Positions 12,723 to 24,251 of a stretch of 64,000 nucleotides of DNA are shown piece by piece. Within the stretch, counting starts at the first letter, position 1; each line of letters starts with the position of its first letter. The position numbers and the translations under genes were made by a program. Where the stretch lies: contig CM075851.1 in assembly GCA_037975125.1 (NCBI GenBank), positions 127,966,349-128,030,348 of the forward strand. The letters run 5' to 3'. The notes beneath the pieces are model-generated. The model did not search any database, was not told the DNA's origin, and saw only the letters and a list, made by a program, of their open reading frames with translations. Origin of the DNA: Latrodectus hesperus (lineage: Eukaryota > Arthropoda > Arachnida > Araneae > Theridiidae).

Positions 12723-12745
12723 TAATAAAGCTAGTCTTTATAATA
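12723..12745 (+). terminator. Poly(A) signal of the LRR-Ig gene
   Basis: AATAAA at 12723-12728 is followed by a second ATAATAAA-like motif about 15 bp on and then T/G-rich sequence. It would give a 3' UTR of about 840 nt after the stop at 11901-11903. No better signal lies nearer the stop. Confidence 0.5.
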
Positions 12746-12749
12746 AACT

Positions 12750-13293
12750 TTTCCGTACCACAGTAAAGTGTTTTCTCATTTATTTTGCACTTGTAGTTTT
12801 TGACTCTTAATATTTAAAATCATACATATTTTAAAATTACTGTTACTGTACTTGTATAAGATTTAAATTGTTATGTTTGAAACTTGGATCTGAATATATT
12901 TGGATATAAATTTATGTTAATGTATTTCTAAATTTAATATTTATTTTTAATTTTTCAATTCATTGTTTAATATATGTTAAGTAAATTATCTACATATTGC
13001 AAAACAATTTTATTACATTAAACGTGCCTTCACGCAGATAAAATCTTAATTAAGATTTTTATATGTAGATACACGTTTATAAAATCGTTGTTAAACATTG
13101 TTTATTGCATAATATTTTAGATCTCTGGATACTGTATTAATGATAAGTACTGTAATATATTACAAAAATGACCTAAAATTAATACAGTCCTCTTAATTTA
13201 AAATAAAGTTGTGTTGAGAAATATTACTTACTTTTCAAGGAATGTAACTAAAGCTCATAACACTGCTGTTAAGCCTGAAGTTGAAATATTTTT
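12750..13293. other. AT-rich 3' flank, nothing recognised
   Basis: No coding or repeat homology seen. A 20-bp perfect palindrome (AAAATCTTAATTAAGATTTT) lies at about 13039-13058. Confidence 0.5.
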
Positions 13294-13309
13294 AAATATG
13301 AAAAAAATT

Positions 13310-13403
13310 GTTTGTAGTCGTTCGGAATCCACTTTAAACCGTAGGTCCCGGCCTAATTAGCCCTCGTGTGTAAAAAATGACCTTTGAGCGACAAACAAAC
13401 AAA
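13310..13403 (+). mobile_element. SINE-1 copy, 5'-truncated, with 16-bp target duplication
   Basis: A 94-bp insert ending in a CGACAAACAAAC-type tail is flanked by an exact duplication, AAATATGAAAAAAATT at 13294-13309 and 13404-13419. The body (GGAATCCACTTTAAACC ... TTAGCCCTCGTGTG) recurs in the copies at 30060-30385 and 57285-57570. The clean duplication and short tail repeat are typical of LINE-mobilised SINEs truncated at the 5' end. Confidence 0.8.
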
Positions 13404-13419
13404 AAATATGAAAAAAATT

Positions 13420-14640
13420 ATTAAAAACCCAAGGGGATAAAGTTTTGCATATTTCTGGAAATTCGCATTTATAAAGACAATCGGGTTTTATTTTTTAGCG
13501 ATTAAGCAAATCACAGTTCGGGTTTTATTTTATTATTATTGGTTTAAATGTACTAATCAAAACCTCTTTTAAATGGACTTTAGCTAAAATAACTTTAGAG
13601 AATAATAATTTTAAAAAATAAGGACAAAAAAGTAGGGTTTATGTAAATAGCATGATCCTTTTACTGTGTGTAGCAAAATAATAATTCTAATAATAATAAA
13701 CACAGACTAGAGAAAATGTTACAAATGTGTAATAGTTGTTTTGGTAAAAAAAAAAGTAAAAATTTTTTTCCATTGTTTCACACATAAGGAATTTATTGTC
13801 CATCTTGCAACTGCCCCTAAAAGAATTATGATCCTGAAACGGCTTCTCTGTAACTCTTATAAGAAAATTTTTTGACAATTAACTGGCATCGCAAAATTTA
13901 TAAACAATAGCATTTGGAACTCGGCTAACTACAGGAAAGAATCATTTTTATGAGAGACATTTTAATCTTCTTGAATTAGTTTAAATTACTTCTTGCTTGA
14001 TATCATGAAAGAAAGAAATGTTTTATAGGTTAATCTTCGATGTTGTAGATTCAATTATTTTCAAAGTAGAGTTAATGCCTCTTAAAAATGAACTCACTCG
14101 GAGAATTCTAAATATACTCAAATGTTATTTATTGACTTACATAGTTATAATTTCCATAAATCTAGATTCAGAGATTTAAGCTTTCTTTACTTTTACATAG
14201 CTATAATTGCTAAATTTTACTTAAAATATGCAAAAACTATGCTATCATATTTGATAGTATTTTTGTAATCATACGGACAAATTATTTTTTGAATCTTAAA
14301 ATATCAAAGTTAAAAAAATAGATTGACGAAAATCAACATTTACGTTTTCTAAGATATTGAAAACTGATAACTGCGAAATTCAATTCCAAAATTGTGTTCA
14401 TGCCATATTTTCCAATGCTTCTCGTTTAATTTTTTTTAAATGGGAATTTCCGAGTATTTAATCGAAAACATAATATATTCTGTGTTAAGCTTGTTAAATG
14501 ATCCAAAAACTTCGAATTCAGAAACTAAAATTGTTTAATATTAATACCAATATCGTAAATATTCAAGATTTTTAAAGACTGAAAAGGAACTTCAATTTTA
14601 CAAAAACTTTGCATACGTTAATTTGCCTAGAACATGTTAT
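13420..14640. other. AT-rich stretch, nothing recognised
   Basis: No coding region, splice-flanked exon or structured repeat could be supported. Confidence 0.5.
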
Positions 14641-14689
14641 TTGGCAGTTGTTTCAGTATGTATACTATTGGCTATCTAAAATAAAAACC

Positions 14690-15134
14690 AGGTATATCGC
14701 AGAAAATTTGATGGGTAAATAATTCATGAACACTTCATGCTACGTGTGGTAGCACATTATCATGCTCTAGAATATGTTTGATGGCAAGCACCGAAGGTAT
14801 GGAAGGATCACGGGCTCCAACACCGCAGATGTAACGCTGGTTGTTCAATGAGATATCAATGCGTACTAGATGGAGGCGGGAGTAAGATTCACTACCGTTT
14901 CAAACTATGAAACTGGGTACGGGATCAGTGACGATACATAACCCAATAAACCCAGTAGTCTCGCCACTGCGTTTTCAGACTCGAATAAGACAATTGTGTT
15001 GTTGCAAAATTCGTCAGGAAAGAAATGTTCTATTTCGTTGCTTATGTCCGTCGTTTCAGGCCAGGGGCAAACGAGAAATAATTCGGGGGCAAAAAACCGG
15101 TGAACATGTGACGATAGAAAACGCCACAAAATAG
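14690..15134 (-). pseudogene. Tc1-like transposase fossil fragment
   Basis: The reverse strand preserves LVRIDISLNNQRYI, then in another frame SAVLEPVILPYLRCLPSNIF, then in the first frame again EHDNVLPHVA. In Tc1 transposases these blocks occur in this order and end at the second catalytic Asp (QxDNxxPH). The region upstream on the same strand (14905-15129) still holds a 74-codon frame with weak resemblance to the first catalytic block (LFESENAV). Two frameshifts and the loss of the C-terminal third make it inactive. It is a different subfamily from the copies at 18.8 and 22.7 kb. Confidence 0.65.
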
Positions 15135-15149
15135 GCGTTCCGAGAGAAC

Positions 15150-15715
15150 ATTTAAGTTTTCCAAGAAATTAGGAATATCTAGCCGGGCACCAGTGACTTA
15201 AGCAAATTATTTACCTTTTTCTTTTGTTTTTTCTCCCTTCGAAATAATGTTTATAGTATGTTCACACAATTTAAAATATTGTCGTTGAAAAATTGCACAT
15301 TTTTTAAACTTTATAAATTTTAATATCCTTGAAAAATTAAGAGTGAAAACTCTATTAGGAGTAAATTGAACTAGTGTATCTTAAATTTGTTTTCATTTGA
15401 ATTTAATCCTGAATAATTCTTTTATAAAATGGACTCATTGCTAGAGTAATTTCATACACTAATTCAGCAATTGATTTTCATCGATAATGTTTTTTGTGTT
15501 ATTTTATTAATATCACAAAGTTTTTATCCGTAGAATAAAAAAAAATGTTTGATAGGTGCTAATGATACTCATCCTAGTATGCTAGAAAATGTTTTTAGTG
15601 TTATAATGTATTTCATAAATTATTGATGCAAATAATTACATTTTATTTGGCATTTTGAAAACGTGCGCAACCTAACAACAAAGGCTTTTAGTAAGTTTTC
15701 CTTCATAGTGAGCTA
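15150..15715. other. AT-rich stretch, nothing recognised
   Basis: No supported features were seen. Confidence 0.45.
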
Positions 15716-15719
15716 AATC

Positions 15720-16155
15720 TATGTGTCACAAAGAAGAGAATCTTCCAAGTACCTCTTCTAACAGGTTTTTCATGACAGCTAGTACGCAGCAACCATATTT
15801 CTTAGTTCATGAGTGGCTGGGGTTGAATCCGAAGACCTTGCTTTCCAAAGAGTTGTCTTGATTCTGTCAATAAGCCTTGCTTTGGTTCTGTCACAAAGCC
15901 ATCAGGAGTCCTCAAAGCATCTTTGCCCGAGCGAAAGCCGTTTTAAGGTATTGGAACATCCATAGCGCGCGTATTGCATTTTGGAGTATATTCATAGATA
16001 ATCGGCCATGTTCACGTGTCACAAGGGAAGGAGCCTTGGAAAATTTTTAAACAGCCACTCCGACAAATATGCACGCAGAAAACAGAAACGCAACACCCAT
16101 CTCCCTGTTGTTAAACACAAGCTGGCATCAAACACAGGACTTTCCACTCTAAAAA
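15720..16155 (-). mobile_element. SINE-2 copies, probably two in tandem
   Basis: On the reverse strand two tRNA-like heads can be seen. One includes a B-box-like GATTCAACCCC near 15820-15845, after a CTCTTTGGAAAGCAAGGTC block. The other runs from about 16150 leftward with AAAGTCCTGTGTTTGATGCC. The second copy shares the order CGTGTCACAAGGGAAGGAG ... CACGCAGAAAACAGAAACGC with the copy at 55425-55691. Boundaries are approximate and no target duplication was established. Confidence 0.5.
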
Positions 16156-16162
16156 ATGCTGG

Positions 16163-16273
16163 TTAAATCCATGGTTAGCTCTTTAAATCAGCTTTTCATG
16201 TTTAAATCCATGATTAGCTCTTTAAATCAGCTTTTCATGTTTAAATCCATGGTTAGCTCTTCAAATCAGCATT
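16163..16273. repeat. 39-bp tandem repeat, about 2.8 copies
   Basis: Units start at 16163, 16202 and 16241 with single-base differences. The period is a multiple of three, so a forward frame stays open through it. That frame begins inside the repeat and has no other coding support. Confidence 0.85.
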
Positions 16274-18080
16274 TATATTTTTATTTGATATGGCATTTAT
16301 TTCCTATTACTCAAGTAGTGTTATTAGTAGTTATTGTCAGATAATTTTACTTGCAGTTGACTTTTATCTTAATGTTGATTCAGTATATCCTTGGATATGC
16401 GATCTATGATGCTGCCAAGTCTATCGAATATTTTATTCTCAAGTTGACGACTTCGAATGAAATCATGTATTATTGCGCAAATATGGTTTGTCAAACTAGG
16501 CAAATATACTCTGACTATGCTTATTCCTTTCTTGTATAGAACATTGATTAATACAAAGATTTCGTTCGCAACATTAATACTTGAAGTCCAAACTTTTGCT
16601 TAGAAAAATAAGATTAAAAAGTATTATTCCTTGTAGAAATCTTTTTTTTTCAGTTAGTATAGACTTAAATATTTAACCGGGTACATCACAGGTCTTTATG
16701 AATTCTATAATATTGTTATTCATTTATCTGTATCTACATACTTTATATTATATGAGTTTTGGATATTTACAATTTTAAATACAGCGTAACAACGATAAAA
16801 CAAAATATTTTATTTTAAATCTATTAATTTACATTTAATACATTTTTTGCAAAATGAAATTAACATTGTATGCGAGGAGGATCACGATATATTGACAAAT
16901 AGTTTCTCTTACTTTTGCTATATTTTAGTGAATGTGCATTAGTTAATTTAAACATTATATAAAAGCAAATTAAAATATGCAATCTAGTATTTCTTCCAAA
17001 ATAATAAATTTCAAATATATGCATATTGTGTATTTTTGCGTTTCAAAAATTTAATGTTATAGTTTGGCTTTTTTTTTTTTTTATTATTATTATTTAAGAA
17101 AATTCCTGATCAGACTGCTTGAATATTTAAACAAAAAGGATAAAATGCTTAACAAGCAATTAAAATTATTAATGGTTAAGTACCTTTTTTGTATTTTATT
17201 TAATATATATATATAGTTTCCTCTACAATTATAAATATTTGAGATAACTGTGTTAAACAGAATTGATAATATGTTATATTTTGCCTAGACTAAATCATTT
17301 AAATTGATGTCACAGATTTGACAAAAAAAGTTCTAAATTTTAGCATTCCTACCAGAAAAAAGTTAGCTATAAGTTTACAATTCTAAAATGAATAAAACAT
17401 TCGACTAAACTCATAATTTACATAAATTATTTATCCATTCATTTTTCTTGAACTGTGGTAAATAAGTAAATTTTGGCATAGAGTAGGAAGACATGAAGAA
17501 GGATTGTTTTTATTTTGATGAAGTTTGGGTAAAGCTCATTAATATATTATGAAATGATTCAAAGATATACATGACACATCAATGGCTTATTGAATATTCA
17601 AATAACTGATTATACAACTTTTGCAGTAATTTTTAGCCATATGCGCCTGCGTAAGGAATAATTCAAATTCATTATGTATTCGTGTGTGAAGCATTCGTAA
17701 ATATTTCCTTACACAGCCATTTAATATTAGAACGCATATATTTTCCAAGAAAATGTATTGAGAGTGAATACATTTTCTTGCCAAAAAACTTTCTTAAAAT
17801 AAACTTTTTCCAAGAAAATGTATTCATTCTCAATACAAAAAAAAAACAATATGCGAATTTAATTTACTACGAATTATTTGAAAATAACTAAAGAAAAACG
17901 ATTATAAAAATTGTTATACAATTGACCGGAATATATGTCATCATTTTACTGTAGAACAATGATAATTTGCCTCAAGATGATGACTATTTGCAGTGAAAGA
18001 TAGCATACTTTACAGCACACTGAGAATAATAGCTGTGTGGCTAAAAATGGAAACACTGTCCTAGCCAATACTCATATGAT
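16274..18080. other. AT-rich stretch with one inverted-repeat cluster
   Basis: No coding region supported; the short frames at 16351-16539 and 17587-17891 have no recognisable content. An inverted repeat sits at 17755-17836. Confidence 0.45.
17746..17836. repeat. Inverted repeat with a third competing arm
   Basis: Arms 17755-17780 and 17811-17836 are 26 bp with one mismatch and a 30-bp spacer. The motif CAAGAAAATGTATT occurs at 17746 and again at 17811, and its complement at 17767-17780. The middle segment can therefore pair with either neighbour. Confidence 0.75.
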
Positions 18081-18084
18081 TCCA

Positions 18085-18290
18085 GTTATCGTATACTTTA
18101 AAAGGGAATTAAAATTCATCGCTGAACGCAATGCTTCAATAAGAATTTATATTTGAATAAACAAATACTGTTAAGCTCTTGTCATGCACTCTGAAACAGT
18201 TGTTATATACTTTAAATTGGGAGTGAAATTCATCAATGAAATAATACTGATTTATTTTTATATTTGAATAAACAAATACGGAAGCTCTCT
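18085..18290. repeat. Diverged tandem duplication, about 117-bp period
   Basis: TATACTTTAAA ... AAATTCATC ... TATTTGAATAAACAAATAC occurs twice, at about 18090-18175 and 18207-18280, with many substitutions. Origin unknown. Confidence 0.6.
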
Positions 18291-18784
18291 GTGAAGGTAA
18301 GAGGGGAAATTTCAGGACATGAATGATAGAGCCACCTTTCTAATTCCCTTGTAAAATTAGCTTGTTCATGTTTTATACCCCACTCACTATCTAAGGACGC
18401 ATTTTTGCACACATTTCCTTAACAGAAATTCATCATCCAAATTTACAATTTTCTTTGTTTGAATTGCACTACCTAATTGAAAATGTTGAACAACTGTTTA
18501 CCATCGGTATGGAGGGAATATATGTAGCTTTTAAGTTCTTGAAACTACTGGTTCATTTTTGAGCGACCGTGTGGATTTACTTCATTTGTTCTATATTAAC
18601 TACCAGAAAATCTTGGTTATTTAGAATTTTTCTAAATATGTTTACCGTACTCCTTGACTGCCAAAAATTGTACGTTGTTTATGGTGAAAATTATATATTG
18701 TTTAATTATAGGCCAATTTTTAACTTACATTAGTGTGCAAAGCTTAAGCAATTTTGTTTTGTAACTTTTAAATAGATAGCCTTG

Positions 18785-19860
18785 ATATTGCAGAAAAAGG
18801 GTTCTTGTGATCAGTACAAAGAATACGCAATTTAGTAGAAAAGTTTTGCGTATGCAAATGTCTGGAATAAAACGTTTTTAATGACGTGATCGTACGCAAA
18901 ATGCGTGTTGTCGGCGCGCTCAGTTCCAGACTACAATAAAAGGAAGGACGGAGACGCAATTAAACATTAGCTGCAAATGGGTTATTTCGGGAAATATGAC
19001 TGGAAAAAATTACCTGGAAGTCTTCACACGTGGCAAAATGATCGGAAAGCTCGAGAAGGGTCGTAGTGTGACCAATGTAGCTGAAGAATAAGAATATAGT
19101 CGGAATCAACAAAAGTCTTCTAAATCGTAGGTACAGTTATTAGAAAGGCCACTCCAGGAGAATAAGTGCAGTGGGTGACCAATATTTGGTCTTATTGGCG
19201 AAAAGATTTAAAAATCAATCGGCAAGCACCATTGCTCAGCATGCAGCCATGTCCTCTTTGTGAATGAGAGTCGTTTCAGTCCCACAAGTGACACTTGATT
19301 AGAAGAGGGGTTGGGACACCATTTCATCCCATTAACATCATGAAGAGAGATCTTTACTGTGGTCCTGGAGTTGTCGTCTGGATACGTATTATGCCAAATG
19401 AACTGATCTCTACGTTTTCGACAGAGGCTCTGCAACTGGAGATCGCTGTTGTAAAAAGGTGATCCTTCTCCATGTGACTGTATTCCGAGGTGCCATAGTG
19501 TTTTATGGCTGATAATACACAACTACATCGGATTATCACTGTTTAGCAGCTACAATAAAGGGAAAATATCACTCGAATGGACTCACTTCCCTGATTTAAA
19601 TACCAAAGAACATGTGTAAGAAGATTTGAGCGGACGCCTTACGGCACGATTACATCTTCCGGGCAACACACAACAACTAAAACCGATGCTGATTATAAAG
19701 AATAGGCACTCTCACCTCAAAAACTGTTAGACAAAGCTGAGTAAAAGTTCACCAGTGCAGATCAGTATATAATTACCAAAAATGCCCTTGGGCTGATATT
19801 GAAAATTTTTTTCACACAACTACGTTTATATTTCGCATGTTTGAACCATTGTCATAACCT
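18785..19860 (+). pseudogene. Decayed Tc1-like element with transposase remnant
   Basis: From an ATG at 18997 the frame reads an N-terminal helix-turn-helix block (FTRGKMIGKLEKGRSVTNVA) and stops at once. Later blocks in shifted frames include INKSLLN, VVVWIRIMPNELI, FMADNTQLHRI (the second Asp, retained) and RENITRMDSLP; the NPIE Glu block is no longer recognisable. The 5' leader (TTTTGCGTATGCAAATG ... GACGTGATCGTACGC) resembles the leader of the element at 22661-24192, so both probably belong to one family, this copy being older. Terminal repeats like those of the later copy could not be found. A 17-bp hairpin lies at its 3' edge. Confidence 0.65.
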
Positions 19861-19902
19861 TGGAAAAATATGGCTTACTAATATCTAAGCCATATTTTTC
19901 CA
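19861..19902. repeat. Perfect hairpin, 17-bp arms, 8-nt loop
   Basis: Positions 19861-19877 and 19886-19902 are exact complements. It lies just downstream of the Tc1 fossil's coding remnant and may be part of its terminal structure or an independent palindrome. Confidence 0.7.
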
Positions 19903-22658
19903 AAATCTTTGATAAAAATGACATTCACGGGTCGTATTTGTTGAGGACCAAATATGAAAAAATTTTCTTCAATATACACTTCTATATTTTCTATCGGAGA
20001 TAATGCATATAAACTGCTATCAATTTATCAGAAGTATCTATTCTATTTGATTATACTACAATATTAGCTAGCTTTCGAATTCAATTAAATAAAAAATAAA
20101 TATAATTGTTTTCATTTAAAATAATTATGTTTACATTATTCTCTAATAACCTAGCTGAATTTGAAATTTATCACCAAGATAATAGAAGCTATTTATGCTT
20201 ACAAAAATACTTTTTGTAAATATTTATTATTTCTAATCAATATTATTTAAAAAAATATTTGATTAACCCAATCAAAATTAGACACCCATTTCCATCTTGT
20301 TACGATCAAATGAATAAACAAGTGTCTTTCGGCTTCAACTGAAACCAAAAATAAAGTAGAGAATACCAAAAGTAAAGTAGTTGAATAAAACTGTTCTTTT
20401 GTGATGTGATTGAAGAATGCATCATGTATTTTGTAAATTTCTGACCACTGCTAGTAGTCCATTGTATAACTAATACAATAAAAACAATATGTGTGATTCT
20501 TTTCTTTAATCCTCAGAAATCATATTTATATTCTTCTAAAAAAAATTTCTATGCAAAGATTAAATTCTGGCTATTAGAAAAACAATTGCCATTGGTTTTT
20601 ACCCATTGTATGAGGTTAATTTTATTATAGCTTACAGCTGAAAATTCGTTTTTTTTATTTTATTTTATTTTTTCATTATATTTGCTTTACAATTAAGTTT
20701 CTGAAATGCAATAAGTTCATTAAAACTGAAGTTTGATTTTCTAAAGTTATTATGAGATTTAGAAGAATAGTTAATGATAGATTTTCATTGTAACTGTTAA
20801 TGAGATTTTTCAATTCATATAAAGTACATTTTAAAATTTTCTTATTAAATTTTCAAATTTCACGTTCTGCAATTAAATTTTTTGAAAATGGCGGAACAGT
20901 GGTTCTAGTAGAAAATCAAAACGATTCGTGTGGAAACAATTTTTTTTATATCCAATCTTCTTATAGCCGCTATGTAAAATTTTCCTCCGGAGGAACAAAA
21001 TGGAAGTGACAAAAAGATAATTGGGTAAAAGTTATGGAGAAGAAGGTGCATAATAAAATTTAAAAAATCATACTGAAGATATGCGAATAATTATAGAGTC
21101 TAAAGCATCATGATATAAATTGTCTAAAATCGTCAATATTTAAGTTTTGACACATTTTTTTATTGAATGTATGACATTTTCTTACAATTTAGTTCATTGT
21201 GATTGACACATTTGAAAAAAATGTTGATAATATATTTTTACCGTCCAGATATAAAATATCCATATTATCTAGCATCAAAATTATTCACGGTACTTTCCAT
21301 TTCACTTTCCTGCTTTTAGACTTCACAATTCTCGCTTTTCCACCCAACAGTAGAGTCTAATTAATTCTCGTGACACAGGAATACATTAATTTATTCAAAT
21401 AGGGGTATACTTTTGCAAATTACTGCACTTAAAGTATCTTGCTTGGTAAAAACTTTGGCCAAAATATTTATAAGTACATTTGACATTATTTTAGATCTAA
21501 TTGGTATAAATTTTGCTCAGTTTTTATGTACGGCCAAAATCTATGTTAAGACTGAAAACTATTTCACCTTAAATTGTAAATATTTTCATTTATATAATAA
21601 ATACTTATAACTCTTCTCCTAAACATAAAATAAAACTCAGACACAAGCATGAAGGAAATCGTACATAAAGTTACTTCCAGGAGCGTAAATTTTAAATTCT
21701 GTTCACAATTATAATTATGAAATCAAGATTAATCAAAATAAACCTAATATGACTTGAATAGAACATTTAAATCATGAACTGCTTTCTATAGAAATACATA
21801 GTAATATAGAAAGAATTTTTTCACGATAATTATCTTCAAGTATTACTTAGCACTTACGATGTTAATGTGAGATTATAAAACCACATTTACACTAGTTTAG
21901 AATATTCTAATCGTATAAAACTTTTGCGTTGCTAAATGGGAAAAATAGAAATTTTTGTCTTATTCTATAATGGATAAAATGCAACAGCCTGAAAGATTTA
22001 ATCGTATAGCACAAGACACAGGAAAGTAGAGGATTTTGACCTGGAAATGGTGTAGAGCTCCCTGTTGGAACCTCTCAAGAATGTAAGAAATTTCTGACAA
22101 CTCAAGTACCCAGAGTTCACGAAACTTGCAGCCACTCATTGTCTGCCGTGGGGGGAGAAGCGTATTATTTGAGCTTTAGTATTCTTAGGGCAATGACCCA
22201 AAGGTCTCAGCTAACGCGGCAGAGAAAGTTAACATTATTTTCACTCAATCCCAAGTTTTCGGAAAATATTAAATGCAGAAATTGAATTTATTGTGTTTCA
22301 ATAAAAGAATATTTAAAATGCTGCTGTTCTAAATTTTATGATTTATTTCAAAAGATCTCGAAAATTAATTTCATCAATATAGCAGATTATATAGAGTACC
22401 TAAATTCATAAATTACTCATATAAAATACAAAAAACAATTTCCTTATGCAATATTTGATTTCTTAAAATATGCTTATGAAAGTCATTTGGTTCTCAGAGT
22501 ATAATCTACGGATTTAAATATTTCCCAATATGACTGATTTTCAAAATGAAGCACTAAATGTAGTTATAGTTTATATATTCTGTTTTGAGAATATTGGTAA
22601 GAGGTCAGACGCGTGTGAGCAAGTATTCTTTATAAATTAGGGTTGATTAAATGGATAA
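19903..22658. other. AT-rich stretch, no gene
   Basis: The 65-69-codon frames at 20800-21009 and 21413-21610 show no domain. A less AT-rich block at about 22000-22230 looks like a fragment of some repeat but was not assigned. Confidence 0.45.
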
Positions 22659-22660
22659 TA

Positions 22661-24192
22661 CACTGCTGGACAATTGCTAAGGACGGATCACAAATTGCAA
22701 TGTAGCATAACATTAAGCGAGACACACATGAGGCCTAGTAGGATAAAATATAGTTGCCACACTGTTCAGACATTAGAATAAAGAATATTTATTGTTCTGT
22801 GGAAAGTACAAAAGCTGTGAAACATCTGAAAGAAAAAAAATGTTCATACGGAAAAATGGAACAATGCATCTAAAAGTCAGCAGGCACCTTGAAGAAAGGT
22901 ATCAGTACGGGATATGTCCACCTTGGAGTGTGATGCAACATTCCTCACGTCGTATCATACTTTGCACATTATCCAGCAGCTGTTGAGGCAATTTATCACA
23001 TTCCTCTGGGAGTGCACGCATGAGGGTGTTCTTGTTTGTCGGAGGATAGTTTCGACCAGCAACTTGCCTCCCCAAAGCATCCCACACATTTTCAATGGGG
23101 TTTAGATCTAAAGAACGTGATGGCCATAAGAGGCGTTGAATACTCTCGCTGTCTAGACAATCCTGAACAGCGAGTGTTCGATGACATGTTGCGTTGTTGT
23201 CCATAAAAACAAATTTATCACCGACAGCACCACGGAAAAGACGAAAATGAGGAAGTAGAACTTCATTAATGTATCGTTGGCCCGTCATAGTCCTATTTGC
23301 AACCACATGTAGGGGCGTGCGGCCATAGATCATGATGCCGGCCGACACCATGACACTGCATGTCGGATATCGGTCCCTTTCCTGAAAATTTTCTGGACGA
23401 TAAGCAGTACCACTCTCGCGCCAGATCAGTTAGCGTCTACAATCCGATGACAGACTGAACCTACTCTCATCTGAGAATAGTATGCATGCCCAGTCCTTTT
23501 CAGTCCAATTGCGATGCTCACGACACCATTGCAAATGGGCAGTACGGTCCTGTATGGTCAATGGGACACACACAATAGGTCTGTGGGCGTATAGTCCTCC
23601 TCCCTTCAAACGTTTGTCAACAGTTTTTCGGGAGATCTGCTTTCCTGAGGCAGCAAGAAACTGATTTGCCACCTGCTGAGCAGTGGTGCGCCTGTTCCTT
23701 TTTGCTGATAGGACGATATATCTATCTTCTGCAGGCGTCGTACTTCTAACACGACTTCCCCCATGCCGCCTACTGCACATTCCAGTAGTTTTAAATGACT
23801 TCCACAGCCGTGAAACAACACTGTGAGTTATGTCGATCTCCCTGGCAACATCTGTTATTTTTCGCACTTCTTCAATCTCCAAAGCATACCCAATAATTCG
23901 GCCCCGCATAAAATCATCTAAGTGATGTCGGGAAACATGCCAAAAATTTCAAGTTCGTCTATTAAATCTTTCCTGTAAAACTTTGACTTGAAACAACAAC
24001 TGTCCACACGCGTCAAAACCTTTAAAGCTCTTATGAACGATATCACGTGATGAACAGACGTGGGAAAAAAAATTTGCATACGCATACTTCTTCTTACTAT
24101 ATCCCGCACTTATTCTAATTTTCCGCATTTTGCTTCCTTTCATTTTGTGGTTGCTATGGATGTTATCCGTCCTTAGCAATTGTCCAGCAGTG
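22661..24192 (-). mobile_element. Tc1-like transposon with perfect 28-bp terminal repeats
   Basis: Exact 28-bp inverted repeats (22661-22688 and 24165-24192, starting CACTGCTGGACAATTGC) are flanked by TA dinucleotides at 22659-22660 and 24193-24194, the Tc1/mariner target duplication. The element is 1532 bp and encodes one reverse-strand transposase pseudogene (22902-23909). The perfect repeats suggest recent mobility, probably driven in trans, since its own transposase is broken. Confidence 0.92.
22902..23909 (-). pseudogene. Tc1 transposase with a stop and a lost catalytic Asp
   Basis: A 336-codon frame reads through except for one TAA at 23430-23432, in the segment SSDCRR-stop-LIWRESGT. 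Domains in order: paired-like helix-turn-helix (first about 110 residues, with RKITDVAREIDITHSVVSRL and SRKTVDKRL), first catalytic Asp in FSDESRF, second catalytic site in FMDNNATCHR, and Glu in NPIENVWD. By spacing and comparison with the usual MDDNARPH, the second catalytic Asp (D of DD34E) is replaced by Asn (AAC at 23196-23198); the Asp still present is one residue upstream. The start is uncertain: an upstream ATG near 23935 would be out of frame by 2 nt. The protein would cut and paste the element by binding its inverted repeats; this copy cannot. Confidence 0.88.
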
Positions 24193-24251
24193 TATTTTGT
24201 TTGTTTCCTGTGGTATTTAGTCAACAGTTCCTAAAAATTTAACAACTAAGT

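Noticed and set aside
16156..16344. Repetitive 62-codon frame (MVSSLNQLFMFKS-type units)
   Set aside because: Explained by the 39-bp tandem repeat, whose period happens to be a multiple of three; no other coding support.
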